From NCBI RefSeq assembly GCF_014698145.1, contig NZ_JACJSM010000024.1:1-64000 (forward strand): DNA of 64,000 nt, written 5' to 3'. The notes below the pieces were generated by a model that saw only the letters and a list, made by a program, of their open reading frames with translations, searched no databases and was not told the origin of the DNA. The DNA is from Oscillatoria sp. FACHB-1406. GTDB taxonomy: Bacteria > Cyanobacteriota > Cyanobacteriia > Cyanobacteriales > Spirulinaceae. A program made the position numbers and the translations under genes. Of this stretch, positions 17,889 to 26,441 are shown piece by piece (position 1 is the first letter of the stretch; the number at the start of each line of letters is the position of its first letter).

Positions 17889-19352
17889 TTAATTTTTAAT
17901 TTCCACCCGATCGCCTTCTTTCAAATACGCCGCACCTTTAAGAACGACGCGATCGCCCGAACTTAAACCACTTTCAATCTCTACCTGTCCGTTGGGAAGG
18001 ATTTTGCCCGCCTTTACAGTTTTCGCCTTCACGGTATTATCCGGTTGAACGACATACGAGATCGCGCTGCCATCGGATTGCGGCAAAATTGCAGCCGTGG
18101 GTGCAGTAAGCCCTGTCGCCGCAGAAGTCACGATCGCGGCGCGCAAAAACATTCCGGGTTTCAAACCGGGCGCATCAGCCAGGTCCACTTTAACCGTGGC
18201 TTGGCGCGATTGCGGATCGATGGTGGGATCGATTTCGCGCACCGTCCCGTTAAACTTCAATTTACTATCCGCATCGGAGGAAAGTTGCACGCTTTGTCCG
18301 GGGCGGATTTGCGCGAGTTGCGTTTCGGGAACCTTGAGTTGCACTTCCAAGCGTCCGTTTTGAATCATCTCGAACAGCTTTTTAGAGGAAGAAGTGAGAT
18401 CTCCCACATAAGCGCCGCGCGTGGCGATTTTGCCGCTGGCGGGCGCGACGACGCGAGTTTCGTTAAGTTGACTGGTGACGAGTTGCACTTGTCCTTTAGC
18501 TTGGGCGAGTTGCGCTTCGGCTTGGGCGATGGTTTCCGGGCGCGCCCCGGATTCGACTTGAACGAGTTGCTGGCGCGCTTCCTGGAGGCGGGCGCGGGCT
18601 TGGGCGAGGGCAGCTTGGGCGTTGCGTTCGATGTTAAGGACTTCATCGAGGCGATCGCGCGCGATCGCTCCTTCTCCTTGCAAAAAGCGGTTGCGCTGCG
18701 CTCTTTGCTGCGCTAAATTTAAATCCGACTCGGCTTGCGTCACGCCCGCTTCGGCGCTGCGAACGCCCTCTCGCGCCCGCGCTACTTCCTCATTGCGACT
18801 CCCCGCCCGCAGTTCGGCAACCCGCGCTTCCGCTTGGGCAACTCCTGCTTGCGCTTGCGTCAGTTGTGCTTGCAAGGTTGCATTGTTGAGGCGTACCAAA
18901 GTTTGTCCCCGTTGAACGAAATCGCCTTCCGCCACTAAAACTTGTTCGATCTTCAATCCAGTCGCTTGTGCCATCACGGGTAACAACTCGAAGGCGGCGA
19001 CGGTTCCCGTAGCTGCTAAGGTGCGGCTGACGGAGGCGAGTTTAACTTCGGCGATAGTAACGCTTTGGGCGGGGGCTTGGGATTTTTGAGTGGCAGGGGC
19101 GGGAGTTACCGTTTTTGGTGCTGTTTCTCGTTTGGCGAGGAGTTGACTGCCGCCGAAGGCTAGCCCGACTCCGAGTAGCATTCCTAGTAAAATGCCACGA
19201 CTGCCCGCATACCAAGGAAGTTTTGCGGGTTTTGGCGACTCTGGAACGAAGGACGGCAAGGGCTGAAGCTCGATGCTAAGCGCTCGATTTTCGAGCTTGG
19301 TTGCGCCATTACCGTTTTGAGTCGATTTTCTTTCTGGGGCGTTGAAATCCAC
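17889..19352 (-). CDS. RND efflux periplasmic adaptor (HlyD/MFP family)
   Basis: A 487-residue membrane-fusion protein. After a cytoplasmic lead of about 45 residues comes an anchor helix (GILLGMLLGVGLAFGGSQLL), then a lipoyl half-motif (VAEGDFVQRGQTLVRLNN), a long Ala/Glu/Arg coiled-coil hairpin (about residues 155-290), the second lipoyl half (RVVAPASGKIATRGAYVGD), and beta-barrel and membrane-proximal domains ending GAAYLKEGDRVEIKN. It would link the RND pump at 13762-16878 to an outer-membrane channel, which is not encoded here. It is the upstream gene of the pump on the same strand. Confidence 0.93.
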   Translation of the reverse strand: MDFNAPERKSTQNGNGATKLENRALSIELQPLPSFVPESPKPAKLPWYAGSRGILLGMLLGVGLAFGGSQLLAKRETAPKTVTPAPATQKSQAPAQSVTIAEVKLASVSRTLAATGTVAAFELLPVMAQATGLKIEQVLVAEGDFVQRGQTLVRLNNATLQAQLTQAQAGVAQAEARVAELRAGSRNEEVARAREGVRSAEAGVTQAESDLNLAQQRAQRNRFLQGEGAIARDRLDEVLNIERNAQAALAQARARLQEARQQLVQVESGARPETIAQAEAQLAQAKGQVQLVTSQLNETRVVAPASGKIATRGAYVGDLTSSSKKLFEMIQNGRLEVQLKVPETQLAQIRPGQSVQLSSDADSKLKFNGTVREIDPTIDPQSRQATVKVDLADAPGLKPGMFLRAAIVTSAATGLTAPTAAILPQSDGSAISYVVQPDNTVKAKTVKAGKILPNGQVEIESGLSSGDRVVLKGAAYLKEGDRVEIKN

Positions 19353-19775
19353 GATTTTCTCTATGGGTGCTATAGGAGCGGGGTTATGTAACAGTTAGTT
19401 AAAAGTTTTAAGACTTATTTCTTTATGTCTTAATAATACTTAAAAAAATGACGCAGCAGTCTACCTCTCGCGTTTTTCTGTTCATGCACACTCCACTGAT
19501 AAAGTCAACCCCCATATCGCAGAAATTAGACCAGTTTTTAGTGTGGCACAAACCAATGTTGTTGCAGGGGGAGGCGTTCGGAGGGGCAGCACTCACCCAA
19601 AAGACTTGTTAATTCAATGCTTCGAGGATGTAGCGTTGATTCTTTAGACGCAGACGAGGGTTCTTCTGTTCCCACCCAATCGAGAAACTGTCACCATTTT
19701 CCTTGGGATTCTTAAGAGCATCTCGTTACGATTGTAATTGAAAAGAGACAAGTTTTTACGGGGAGATGAAGGGAA
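19353..19775. other. Intergenic region, no convincing gene
   Basis: A 423-bp spacer between the divergent adaptor and YiaAB-like genes. One 54-codon plus-strand frame (19448-19612, MTQQSTSRVF...) is present but has no ribosome site or recognisable similarity. Promoters for both flanking genes presumably lie here. A bidirectional regulatory role is likely but not directly visible. Confidence 0.5.
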
Positions 19776-20057
19776 ATGCAAAAATCAGTTACTTCTCAAG
19801 ATCATAGTAGCGCTTGGATTCTCCAAACGTGGGCATCTTTTATTATTTCTATTACTGCAATGGGCATCGGTATTGTTTATTTGCCCGTTGATAATTGGAC
19901 GAAAGGGTATATGGGAATGGGGTTGGTATTTACGGTAGGTTCGACGATGAGTTTAGCGAAGACGACACGCGATATTCACGAAGGTAAAAAGATTGTTTCT
20001 AAAATTGAAGAAGCCCGCGTTGAAAAAATTCTCAACGATCACAGTCCTTTGCGTTAA
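19776..20057 (+). CDS. YiaA/YiaB-like two-helix membrane protein
   Basis: A 93-residue inner-membrane protein with two hydrophobic helices (ILQTWASFIISITAMGIGIVYL and GYMGMGLVFTVGSTMSLAKTTRD), matching the YiaAB two-helix family. The positive C-terminal tail faces the cytoplasm. The start at ATG 19776 follows GGGGAGATGAAGGG. The family's function is not known. Confidence 0.75.
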   Translation: MQKSVTSQDHSSAWILQTWASFIISITAMGIGIVYLPVDNWTKGYMGMGLVFTVGSTMSLAKTTRDIHEGKKIVSKIEEARVEKILNDHSPLR

Positions 20058-20093
20058 ATCTTTGTTGGAGGAAAAAAAATTGAACTTTTTTTT

Positions 20094-20122
20094 GTAAGGG
20101 TGTAGCACAACTACGCCCTTAC
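20094..20122. terminator. Bidirectional terminator hairpin
   Basis: GTAAGGGTGTAG at 20094-20105 pairs with CTACGCCCTTAC at 20111-20122 (one G-U pair). It is flanked by a T run on the left, which reads as A on the other strand. It lies between two convergent genes. Confidence 0.65.
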
Positions 20123-20146
20123 TTATTTTGCTCCATTTTAAAACAA

Positions 20147-21118
20147 TTAACGTAACTTAAAGGAATCGAAGAAACGATCGCCATCTTGCGGATAAGTTGT
20201 TTTACTCGGAGCGACGGCGGTTAATAAATAAAGGCGATTTTCGACTAAATACATTCTGGCTTTAATATACCCTTCAGCCCCTTCAACTTCGATTTCTCTG
20301 CCGAGGTAATTATTAATTGCGATCGCGCGATTGCTCAGTAATTTACCGCTAACGACTCCATTGGCGACAAAATCTTCTAAAAAGCGATCGAGAAAAGTTC
20401 TGGCTTGTTCGTTCGTAGGCGTACCATTAAAAACTTTATAAAACGCACCATATCCTAGCGGACTGTTGGTAGACTCCCAAATGTAAGCTCCTGTTTCTAA
20501 TCGCCGCGTTGCTACATCTGCTGGTTCGACTTGTTCGTTAGGAACTCCAGGAAAATCAATACTGAAGCGTCCTTGAGGTGCGGTAAATGCTTGCCAATTG
20601 CCGGGACTGACTGCCGATTCGGGAGGTTTAGGCGCTTCTGGGGGTGTAGGGGTTTCCGATTCGGGAGGTTTAGGCGCTTCTGGGGGTGTAGGGGTTTCCG
20701 ATTCGGGAGGTTTAGGCGCTTCTGGAGGTGCAGGGGTTTCCGATTCGGGAGGTTTAGGCGCTTCTGGGGGTGTAGGGGTTTCCGATTCAGGAGGTTTAGG
20801 CGCTTCTGGAGGTGTAGGGGTTTCCGATTCGGGAGGTTTAGGCGCTTCGGGGGGTGTAGGGGTTTCCGATTCGGGAGGTTTAGGCGCTTCTGGGGGTGTA
20901 GGGGTTTCCGATTCAGGAGATTTAGGCGCTTCCGGGGTTGTGGGAGTTTGGGCGATCCGCAAAGCGGATCCCTGCGGGGGCGCGGAGTTAATATGATGAG
21001 GATAGAATACGATCGCGCTGCGTGCGGGAACGCCAGCCATAGCAAGCCAAAGCGATGCAATTGTAACCCCGGAAAGTCGAGCAAACATGATGATTGAAGT
21101 CAGTTTAGCGATCGGCAA
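20147..21118 (-). CDS. Secreted protein with proline-rich 14-residue repeats
   Basis: A 323-residue exported protein. The N-terminal signal peptide (GVTIASLWLAMAGVPARS) is followed by about eight copies of a 14-residue unit, consensus ESETPTPPEAPKPP, and then a C-terminal globular domain of about 150 residues beginning WQAFTAPQGRFSIDFPG. That domain looks like the DUF1795/PsbP-type surface domains. The repeats likely form an extended polyproline spacer crossing the periplasm or peptidoglycan. The gene starts 8 bp after the Hsp70-like gene, so they are probably one operon. The repeats are near-perfect in DNA, so the copy number may vary between strains. Confidence 0.75.
   Translation of the reverse strand: MPIAKLTSIIMFARLSGVTIASLWLAMAGVPARSAIVFYPHHINSAPPQGSALRIAQTPTTPEAPKSPESETPTPPEAPKPPESETPTPPEAPKPPESETPTPPEAPKPPESETPTPPEAPKPPESETPAPPEAPKPPESETPTPPEAPKPPESETPTPPEAPKPPESAVSPGNWQAFTAPQGRFSIDFPGVPNEQVEPADVATRRLETGAYIWESTNSPLGYGAFYKVFNGTPTNEQARTFLDRFLEDFVANGVVSGKLLSNRAIAINNYLGREIEVEGAEGYIKARMYLVENRLYLLTAVAPSKTTYPQDGDRFFDSFKLR
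20616..20951 (-). repeat. 42-bp coding minisatellite, 8 units
   Basis: Units begin at 20616, 20658, 20700, 20742, 20784, 20826, 20868 and 20910 (plus-strand GATTCGGGAGG or GATTCAGGAG), each 42 bp with only a few substitutions. They encode the 14-residue proline repeat of the gene 20147-21118. The units directly abut each other without spacers, so this is a tandem repeat and not a CRISPR array. Confidence 0.95.
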
Positions 21119-21126
21119 GTTTCAGT

Positions 21127-22746
21127 CTAGCTCAACTCTGCAACGATGCGATCGCTCATTAAAGTCTCATTAGCGAGCAAATCTTCCACCGTTAACCGCA
21201 GACATCGCTGCGAATCGACTGAAAATAAGAGTTTAACGCGATCGCTGCCCGGAAATCCCGGCGGATTTAGAGTGGCGATAGTTCTGCCCTCTTCAGTATC
21301 GTTCAGCACGCGCACGCTCGTTTCGCCGCTACCGAGCGATCGCGTCACTAAGCGATCGCCCTCAAAGTATACCTCCGTTGCGCCCGTTTCTGCCCCTAAC
21401 TCGCCGATAATCAGTTCGATTTTGGGTTGATTGTCCGTCGATGCGCCCAATCGTAATTCTACCGGCGCGCTGCTTGGATAAGCTTGACCTGCCTTAATAA
21501 TTGGATGCCAAGCGTGACGATTTTCACGACGATTCCAGTAGCGAATCCCGTAACTGTGGTATAAAAAGTCTTTCACTTCAACGCCGCGCGCTAATTGTAA
21601 CGCGCCAGACGCGATCGCTTCAAAAGGTTTGTGCGCTTTAATATTGCGACTATCGAAATATTTTTCTACCCAACTTCCGACAGCAGGAATTTGCGTGCTG
21701 CCTCCTACTAACAACACGGTTTCGATATCGGTAACATCAATACCTTGCAATCGTCCTTGTTGCAATAATTTCACCATTAAATCGTCTAACTGCTGAAAAA
21801 ATTGGTGGCGATCGAGAATTTCTTCAAAGCGCTCTCGCTCTAAACTTAATTCGTAACTTTCTAAGGTTTCATCGTTAAAATAAACCTCCGTTGCTTCCCA
21901 TTGCGTCGAAAGTTGAATTTTTAACCGTTCTGCCAGTCGTGCAATTAAAGATGATTTCGGTACGCCCTGTTCTTCGGCAAAATAATCGACCAACCAGTTA
22001 TCAATATCCGCACCCCCTAAATACTGCCCTACTTTTGCCAAAACTTTAGCCGTCTTCACTTTTTGAGCGGAACTTTCTCCCAAAGATTTTTCACCCCATT
22101 TGAGAATAAATCCGAGCGGCTGAGCGGTGTTCGCCTGTCCCAAATCTAAACGTACAAGCGACAAATCGATCGTCCCACCGCCAAAATCGATCGCTAATAA
22201 AACATTATTATCCGCTACCTCGTAACCGAGGGCTGCTGCGGTCGGTTCGTCTATAAGGCGAATTTGAGGGATAGAAAGATTTTTACAAACGCCGCTCAAC
22301 CAATTGCGATATATATCAAAACTATCAACCGGCACTGTTAAAACGAGCGATTCAATTCCTGCCGGTTCCCTTTCTAGCAATTGTTCGATGATGCGGGTTA
22401 AAAACCATTCTCCAACTTGCTCAAAACCAACAGTTACACCCTCTAACTCCGGCAAAAAACCGGGAATCGGCGCGCCAATTCCCCGCTTGAAACCGCGCCA
22501 AAATCGCGAATCGGAAGTTAAATCGAAGCCGCGATCGCGAACTTCCTGTCCGGCAATAATTTTACCCGCTTTCGCATCTTCAACGTAAACCAAACTCGGA
22601 ACCAGCGGCGGATTTTCGCTCATTTGCTGCGAAAGTCCCGGCAAACTTACCGTTTCGGCGGATTGCGTCGCCGCATTCCAACGGGCGACAACGGTATTGC
22701 TCGTGCCAAAATCGATCGCGTAAGCTGAGGTGGTAGGTTGAGACAT
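21127..22746 (-). CDS. Hsp70-family (DnaK-like) ATPase
   Basis: A DnaK-like protein of 539 aa from the ATG at 22746 (MSQPTTSAYAIDFG). The longer frame to 22776 would overlap the hicB region. The ATPase motifs are present: phosphate-1 YAIDFGTSNTVVARW, phosphate-2 LAIDFGGGTIDLSLVRL, RLIDEPTAAALGYE and adenosine motif LLVGGSTQIPAV. The C-terminal substrate part is short (about 150 residues) and lacks the full SBD-beta/lid of DnaK, as in cyanobacterial 'Hsp70 family protein' paralogues. It is co-directional with, and 8 bp upstream of, the proline-repeat secreted protein. The client is unknown. Confidence 0.9.
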   Translation of the reverse strand: MSQPTTSAYAIDFGTSNTVVARWNAATQSAETVSLPGLSQQMSENPPLVPSLVYVEDAKAGKIIAGQEVRDRGFDLTSDSRFWRGFKRGIGAPIPGFLPELEGVTVGFEQVGEWFLTRIIEQLLEREPAGIESLVLTVPVDSFDIYRNWLSGVCKNLSIPQIRLIDEPTAAALGYEVADNNVLLAIDFGGGTIDLSLVRLDLGQANTAQPLGFILKWGEKSLGESSAQKVKTAKVLAKVGQYLGGADIDNWLVDYFAEEQGVPKSSLIARLAERLKIQLSTQWEATEVYFNDETLESYELSLERERFEEILDRHQFFQQLDDLMVKLLQQGRLQGIDVTDIETVLLVGGSTQIPAVGSWVEKYFDSRNIKAHKPFEAIASGALQLARGVEVKDFLYHSYGIRYWNRRENRHAWHPIIKAGQAYPSSAPVELRLGASTDNQPKIELIIGELGAETGATEVYFEGDRLVTRSLGSGETSVRVLNDTEEGRTIATLNPPGFPGSDRVKLLFSVDSQRCLRLTVEDLLANETLMSDRIVAELS

Positions 22747-22866
22747 TGACTTTAAGGGCGGGGTTGAGTGCAGCAATCTATTTTAAGCGATCGCGCAGGT
22801 AAGTTTGCTAAAATGAAACCCAATGATGAGAGCGAGCGAGCGAAATCAGTAAAAAAATCCTGGAAA

Positions 22867-23076
22867 ATGAAAACTAGAAGTTTTACAGTCATAGTCTATA
22901 AAGAAGACGATACTTATATTGCAGAATGTCCTGAAGTCGGAACGATTGACCAAGGCGAAACGATAGAGGAGGCAATAACAGGGTTAAAAGAGGCAACGCG
23001 ACTCTATTTAGAAGAATTTCCCGTACCAGCAACTTCACCGCGATTTCTGACTAGCATTGAGGTTAGTTATGCCTAA
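22867..23076 (+). CDS. hicB: HicB-like antitoxin
   Basis: A 69-residue protein from the ATG at 22867 (MKTRSFTVIVYKED). The frame opens further upstream, but that part is not family-like. The partial RNase H-like fold is visible as FTVIVYKEDDTYIAECPEVGTIDQGETIEEAITGLKEATRLYLEE, typical of HicB. No long C-terminal DNA-binding domain is present, so this is the short type. The last 8 bp overlap the start of the adjacent hicA, which is broken. Confidence 0.88.
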   Translation: MKTRSFTVIVYKEDDTYIAECPEVGTIDQGETIEEAITGLKEATRLYLEEFPVPATSPRFLTSIEVSYA

Positions 23077-23307
23077 GCTGCCGCGAATTTCAAGCAAAGA
23101 AGCGATTCGCGCACTCGAAAATTTAGGATTCAAGCAGATTCGTCAAACGGGAAGTCATGTTGTTATGAACAAGGTACGGTTGGCTGCGTTATTTTCTTAC
23201 CTCAATAATTGAAAGTTGTAACATTGAGTTGCATTCTCAAACAAGCCAAAGTTACAGTTGAAGAGTTTATCGATTGTCTGTCAGTGGGGTTGAGGAATAA
23301 AATTTAA
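23069..23307 (+). pseudogene. hicA: HicA-like mRNA interferase, frameshifted and with internal stop
   Basis: The frame starts MPKLPRISSKEAIRALENLGFKQIRQTGSHVVM, an excellent HicA N-terminus with the catalytic His in GSHVVM. After about 23171 the family continues in another frame: GTVGCVIFLPQ, a TAA at 23206-23208, then LKVVTLSCILKQAKVTVEEFIDCL to the stop at 23305-23307. A one-base deletion near 23171-23173 plus a nonsense codon therefore inactivate the toxin. The unshifted frame ends after 47 residues. The antitoxin upstream remains intact. Confidence 0.85.
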
Positions 23308-23589
23308 TATGGCGTTTTTCGTTTGCGTGAGGTACAGATTCAAAAATGAAATCGGTAGGGGCGCGGATTTCGAGGTCGCCTCGCAATTGAACGTCGCCCC
23401 GTAGGGGCGAATGGTATTCGCCCGCTGGGTGTACCTCATTCATGTGAAAACTGCTATATCTGTCAGTTTTTGTTGAGTAAAACGTAAGTCGAATGGCACG
23501 GACTTAAGGCTGGTGGGCGCTGCCCACCCTACAAAATATCAATGCTTTGAGCGATTTTTCAACTCTTATTTCAGTACCATTCAAACGTA

Positions 23590-23692
23590 ATACCAGTTCT
23601 CATTGATTTTGCACTGTTCCGCACTCATTAGGGCATTGCAGTGCAATGCCCCTACAGATAAAATTTAGTGCATCAGGACTGGGAATTGGTAT
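23590..23692. mobile_element. MITE-like repeat, family B copy 1
   Basis: A 103-bp element with termini ATACCAGTTCTCA and (on the other strand) ATACCAATTCCCAG, containing the stem GGGCATTGCA/GTGCAATGCCC. It matches 35805-35910 in inverted orientation (TTGATTTTGCACTGTT corresponds to GTGCAAAATCAATGAG there). It ends about 50 bp before the SGNH hydrolase start, and the long open frame of that gene reads through its right half. Confidence 0.75.
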
Positions 23693-23744
23693 AAGTCAAA
23701 AGACAAATCCTTCTAACGCACTTTTAACCAGAAGAACTCATCGC

Positions 23745-24686
23745 GTGAAACTCTTACTCGTACTTCTCATCGCAATCCCGCTTCTCCTCTTCATCCTCGC
23801 CGAACTCAGTTTGAAGATAATTTGGGGATTTGGCAACCCGCCGTTATATATTGCCGATGAAAAAATTGGCTATCTCCTCGCCCCCAATCAACGCCTCCGT
23901 CGTATGGGAAATCGCATTGAAATTAACGAATATTCGATGCGGAGTCCTTCTGTCGCGCGGGAACGCCCTGAAGGAACGCTGCGAGTGCTGCTGCTGGGCG
24001 ATTCTGTGGCGAATGGCGGTTGGTGGACCGATCGCGCCCAAACCATATCCTACTTGATGCAAGAACAGTTGCAACAGGGCGGGCAAACGGTGGAAGTGTT
24101 GAATGCGTCGGCGAATTCTTGGTCGCCGCGCAACGAACTGGCTTACGTCCGGCGCTTCGGACTGTTTGGGGCGCAAGTCGTGGTGTTGCTGATTAATACC
24201 GATGACTTGTTTGGGACAAAACCGAGTTCGTTGCAAGTCGGGCGCGATCGCAACTATCCCGATCGCAAACCGCCTTTAGCATTAGTTGAAGCATACACGA
24301 AATATTTTGTCAAGCAAAAACCGATTCCCGGTTTAGCAGAAATTCACAAAGAAGAGGGCGATCGCGTCGGGATAAACTTAGAAGCAATTGGAAACTTAAA
24401 TGAAATCGCGCGCGCGAACAATTCCCAACTCATCCTCGCCATGACTCCGTTACTACGAGAAATCGGCAAACCCGGCCCGCGAGATTACGAATTAACAGCG
24501 CGAGAAAGAGTGAAACAATTTGTCAACAAGCGAGATATATTTTACCTCGATTTCCTCGTAGATTTTAACGCGCATTCCGACCCCAAAACCCTGTACCGCG
24601 ACCATATTCACCTCAGTCCCCTCGGCAATGAAAAAGTGCGAGATCGCGTGGTGGGCGCGATTTCCAAGCAAATAGCGAAGCTCTAA
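23745..24686 (+). CDS. SGNH/GDSL-family hydrolase, membrane-anchored
   Basis: The frame is open from ATG 23646, but residues 1-33 are a translation of a MITE right half. GTG at 23745 (VKLLLVLLIAIPLLLF) gives a more natural start with an immediate signal-anchor helix and 313 aa. The catalytic Ser lies in LLLGDSVANGG, the oxyanion region in LNASANSWSPRNEL, and the Asp/His pair in YRDHIHLSPLGN. These mark the SGNH esterase/acyl-hydrolase fold, often acting on acetylated cell-surface glycans. The substrate is not inferable. Confidence 0.8.
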   Translation: MKLLLVLLIAIPLLLFILAELSLKIIWGFGNPPLYIADEKIGYLLAPNQRLRRMGNRIEINEYSMRSPSVARERPEGTLRVLLLGDSVANGGWWTDRAQTISYLMQEQLQQGGQTVEVLNASANSWSPRNELAYVRRFGLFGAQVVVLLINTDDLFGTKPSSLQVGRDRNYPDRKPPLALVEAYTKYFVKQKPIPGLAEIHKEEGDRVGINLEAIGNLNEIARANNSQLILAMTPLLREIGKPGPRDYELTARERVKQFVNKRDIFYLDFLVDFNAHSDPKTLYRDHIHLSPLGNEKVRDRVVGAISKQIAKL

Positions 24687-24817
24687 AAAATTGTTATCAA
24701 AAGCTATTATCAAAGCAAATATTAAGCTTTGGTAGAACGGTAAAATGCGGACATTTAATTAATAAACTCGCTCCTTAAAGACGGCACTTACTGAAGACTA
24801 AAAACTACGTTTCCGGA

Positions 24818-24849
24818 CTGTAGAGACGTTATATATAACGTCTCTACAG
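24818..24849. repeat. 32-bp perfect palindrome
   Basis: CTGTAGAGACGTTATA is followed directly by its reverse complement. It belongs to a class of small palindromes ((T)GTAG(A/G)GACGTT...) and has a related copy at 42960-42987. It is located in the spacer between the SGNH and NUDIX genes and could act as a terminator-like hairpin. Confidence 0.85.
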
Positions 24850-24920
24850 GTCTCAAGAAAAAAGGTTTATAAGTAGTCTCTCATTAGCTTATTTTAGCGC
24901 CTTTCACCCAAACCTAAATC

Positions 24921-25379
24921 ATGAAAGTCGATACGACAGTTCGAGTCGCTGCCTACATTCTCCGCCAAAATCGCGAAGGGTTTCACGAACTGCTAATGTT
25001 TAAACATCCCGATTGTCCCGACGCTCCGATTCAAATTCCGGGGGGAGGCGTTGAACCTCAAGAATCTCTAGAATGCGCTTTACATCGAGAAATTTTGGAA
25101 GAATCCGGACTTGGAAATCTCACCATTCTGCGGAAATTAGGCGTGGCTGAAAGCTGCTGGTTGCAACCGCGCAAACTCATTTCCTATCGTCACTGCTTTT
25201 TGTTGCGCGCAGAAGGAGATTTGCCAAATATTTGGGATTTTCGCGTTCGAGGGTCAGGAATCGATTCGGGAATGATATTTTCTTACTTTTGGGAGCGTCC
25301 CCATCTCGATTTTAAATTACCCCAAGGATTCGGTGATTTTTTGCGCCCCGATCGCATCCCCGAACTCTACGCGCGATAG
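24921..25379 (+). CDS. NUDIX hydrolase
   Basis: A 152-residue protein with a perfect Nudix box: GGVEPQESLECALHREILEE followed by SGL, matching Gx5Ex7REUxEExGU. The N-terminal strand region TVRVAAYILRQN precedes it. NUDIX enzymes hydrolyse nucleoside diphosphates linked to other moieties using Mg2+ bound by the REUxEE glutamates. The specific substrate is unknown. The gene stands alone between the SGNH hydrolase and pdhB. Confidence 0.92.
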   Translation: MKVDTTVRVAAYILRQNREGFHELLMFKHPDCPDAPIQIPGGGVEPQESLECALHREILEESGLGNLTILRKLGVAESCWLQPRKLISYRHCFLLRAEGDLPNIWDFRVRGSGIDSGMIFSYFWERPHLDFKLPQGFGDFLRPDRIPELYAR

Positions 25380-25457
25380 GCAGTGCCGCGAAGCGCGATC
25401 GCGTCGAGCGAACTGAAAAATGATAGGATTGCAAAGACTCCTACCGATGATAGATGA

Positions 25458-26441
25458 ATGGCAGAAACTCTCTTCTTCAACGCCCTGCGCGAAGCAACCG
25501 ACGAAGAAATGGCGCGAGACCCCAGCGTCTTCGTCTTAGGTGAAGATGTCGGTCATTACGGCGGTTCCTACAAAGTGACCAAAGACCTTTACCAAAAATA
25601 CGGCGACCTGCGAGTCCTCGACACCCCCATCGCCGAAAATAGCTTCACTGGTATGGCGATTGGTGCTGCCATGACCGGACTGCGCCCGATTATCGAAGGC
25701 ATGAACATGGGCTTTTTGCTTCTCGCCTTCAACCAAATTTCCAATAACGCTGGAATGCTGCGCTACACCTCCGGCGGCAATTTCAAAATTCCCGTCGTCA
25801 TTCGCGGTCCCGGCGGAGTCGGACGGCAACTCGGTGCCGAACACTCCCAACGCTTAGAAGCTTACTTCCAAGCCGTTCCCGGACTGAAAATCGTTGCCTG
25901 TTCCACCCCTTACAACGCCAAAGGATTGCTCAAATCCGCCATTCGCGACGATAACCCCGTCCTTTTCTTCGAGCACGTTCTTCTTTATAACCTTAAGGAG
26001 AACTTACCCGACCACGAATATCTCGTTCCCCTCGACCGCGCCGAAATCGTGCGTCCGGGGAAAGATGTCACCATTCTCACCTACTCGCGGATGCGCCATC
26101 ACGCTATCCAAGCCGCTAAAACCCTCGAAAAACAAGGCTTCGACCCAGAAGTCATCGATTTAATTTCTCTCAAACCCCTCGATATGACAACAATTGGCGC
26201 TTCGGTTCGCAAAACCCATCGCGTCATCATTGTTGAAGAGTGCATGAGAACCGGCGGAATTGGGGCAGAACTGATGTCGCGCATCAACGAACAACTATTT
26301 GACGAACTCGATGCGCCCGTCGTGCGTCTCTCCTCCCAAGACATTCCCACGCCCTACAACGGCATCCTCGAAAACTTAACCATTGTCCAACCCGCTCAAA
26401 TTGTTGAAGCCGTCCAAAAAATGATGGCGCTACAAGTTTAG
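25458..26441 (+). CDS. pdhB: Pyruvate dehydrogenase E1 component, beta subunit
   Basis: A 327-residue protein of the E1-beta family. It begins [36 protein letters not shown], with the TPP/Mg-binding and partner-contact region [17 protein letters not shown]. The C-terminal transketolase domain contains [18 protein letters not shown]. With E1-alpha (not in this window) it decarboxylates pyruvate and transfers the acetyl group to lipoyl-E2. In cyanobacteria the alpha and beta genes are commonly unlinked. Confidence 0.95.
   Translation: MAETLFFNALREATDEEMARDPSVFVLGEDVGHYGGSYKVTKDLYQKYGDLRVLDTPIAENSFTGMAIGAAMTGLRPIIEGMNMGFLLLAFNQISNNAGMLRYTSGGNFKIPVVIRGPGGVGRQLGAEHSQRLEAYFQAVPGLKIVACSTPYNAKGLLKSAIRDDNPVLFFEHVLLYNLKENLPDHEYLVPLDRAEIVRPGKDVTILTYSRMRHHAIQAAKTLEKQGFDPEVIDLISLKPLDMTTIGASVRKTHRVIIVEECMRTGGIGAELMSRINEQLFDELDAPVVRLSSQDIPTPYNGILENLTIVQPAQIVEAVQKMMALQV

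Noticed and set aside
19448-19612. 54-codon frame MTQQSTSRVF...
   Set aside because: No ribosome site, no family and an irregular composition. It is mentioned only as the content of the spacer.
20616-20951. Possible CRISPR array
   Set aside because: The 42-bp units abut without unique spacers and encode protein in frame, so this is a coding minisatellite.
20598-20996. Plus-strand Gly/Ser-rich 132-codon frame opposite the proline-repeat gene
   Set aside because: It is the antisense image of the 42-bp repeats. The minus-strand frame has a signal peptide and a globular domain, while this one has neither.
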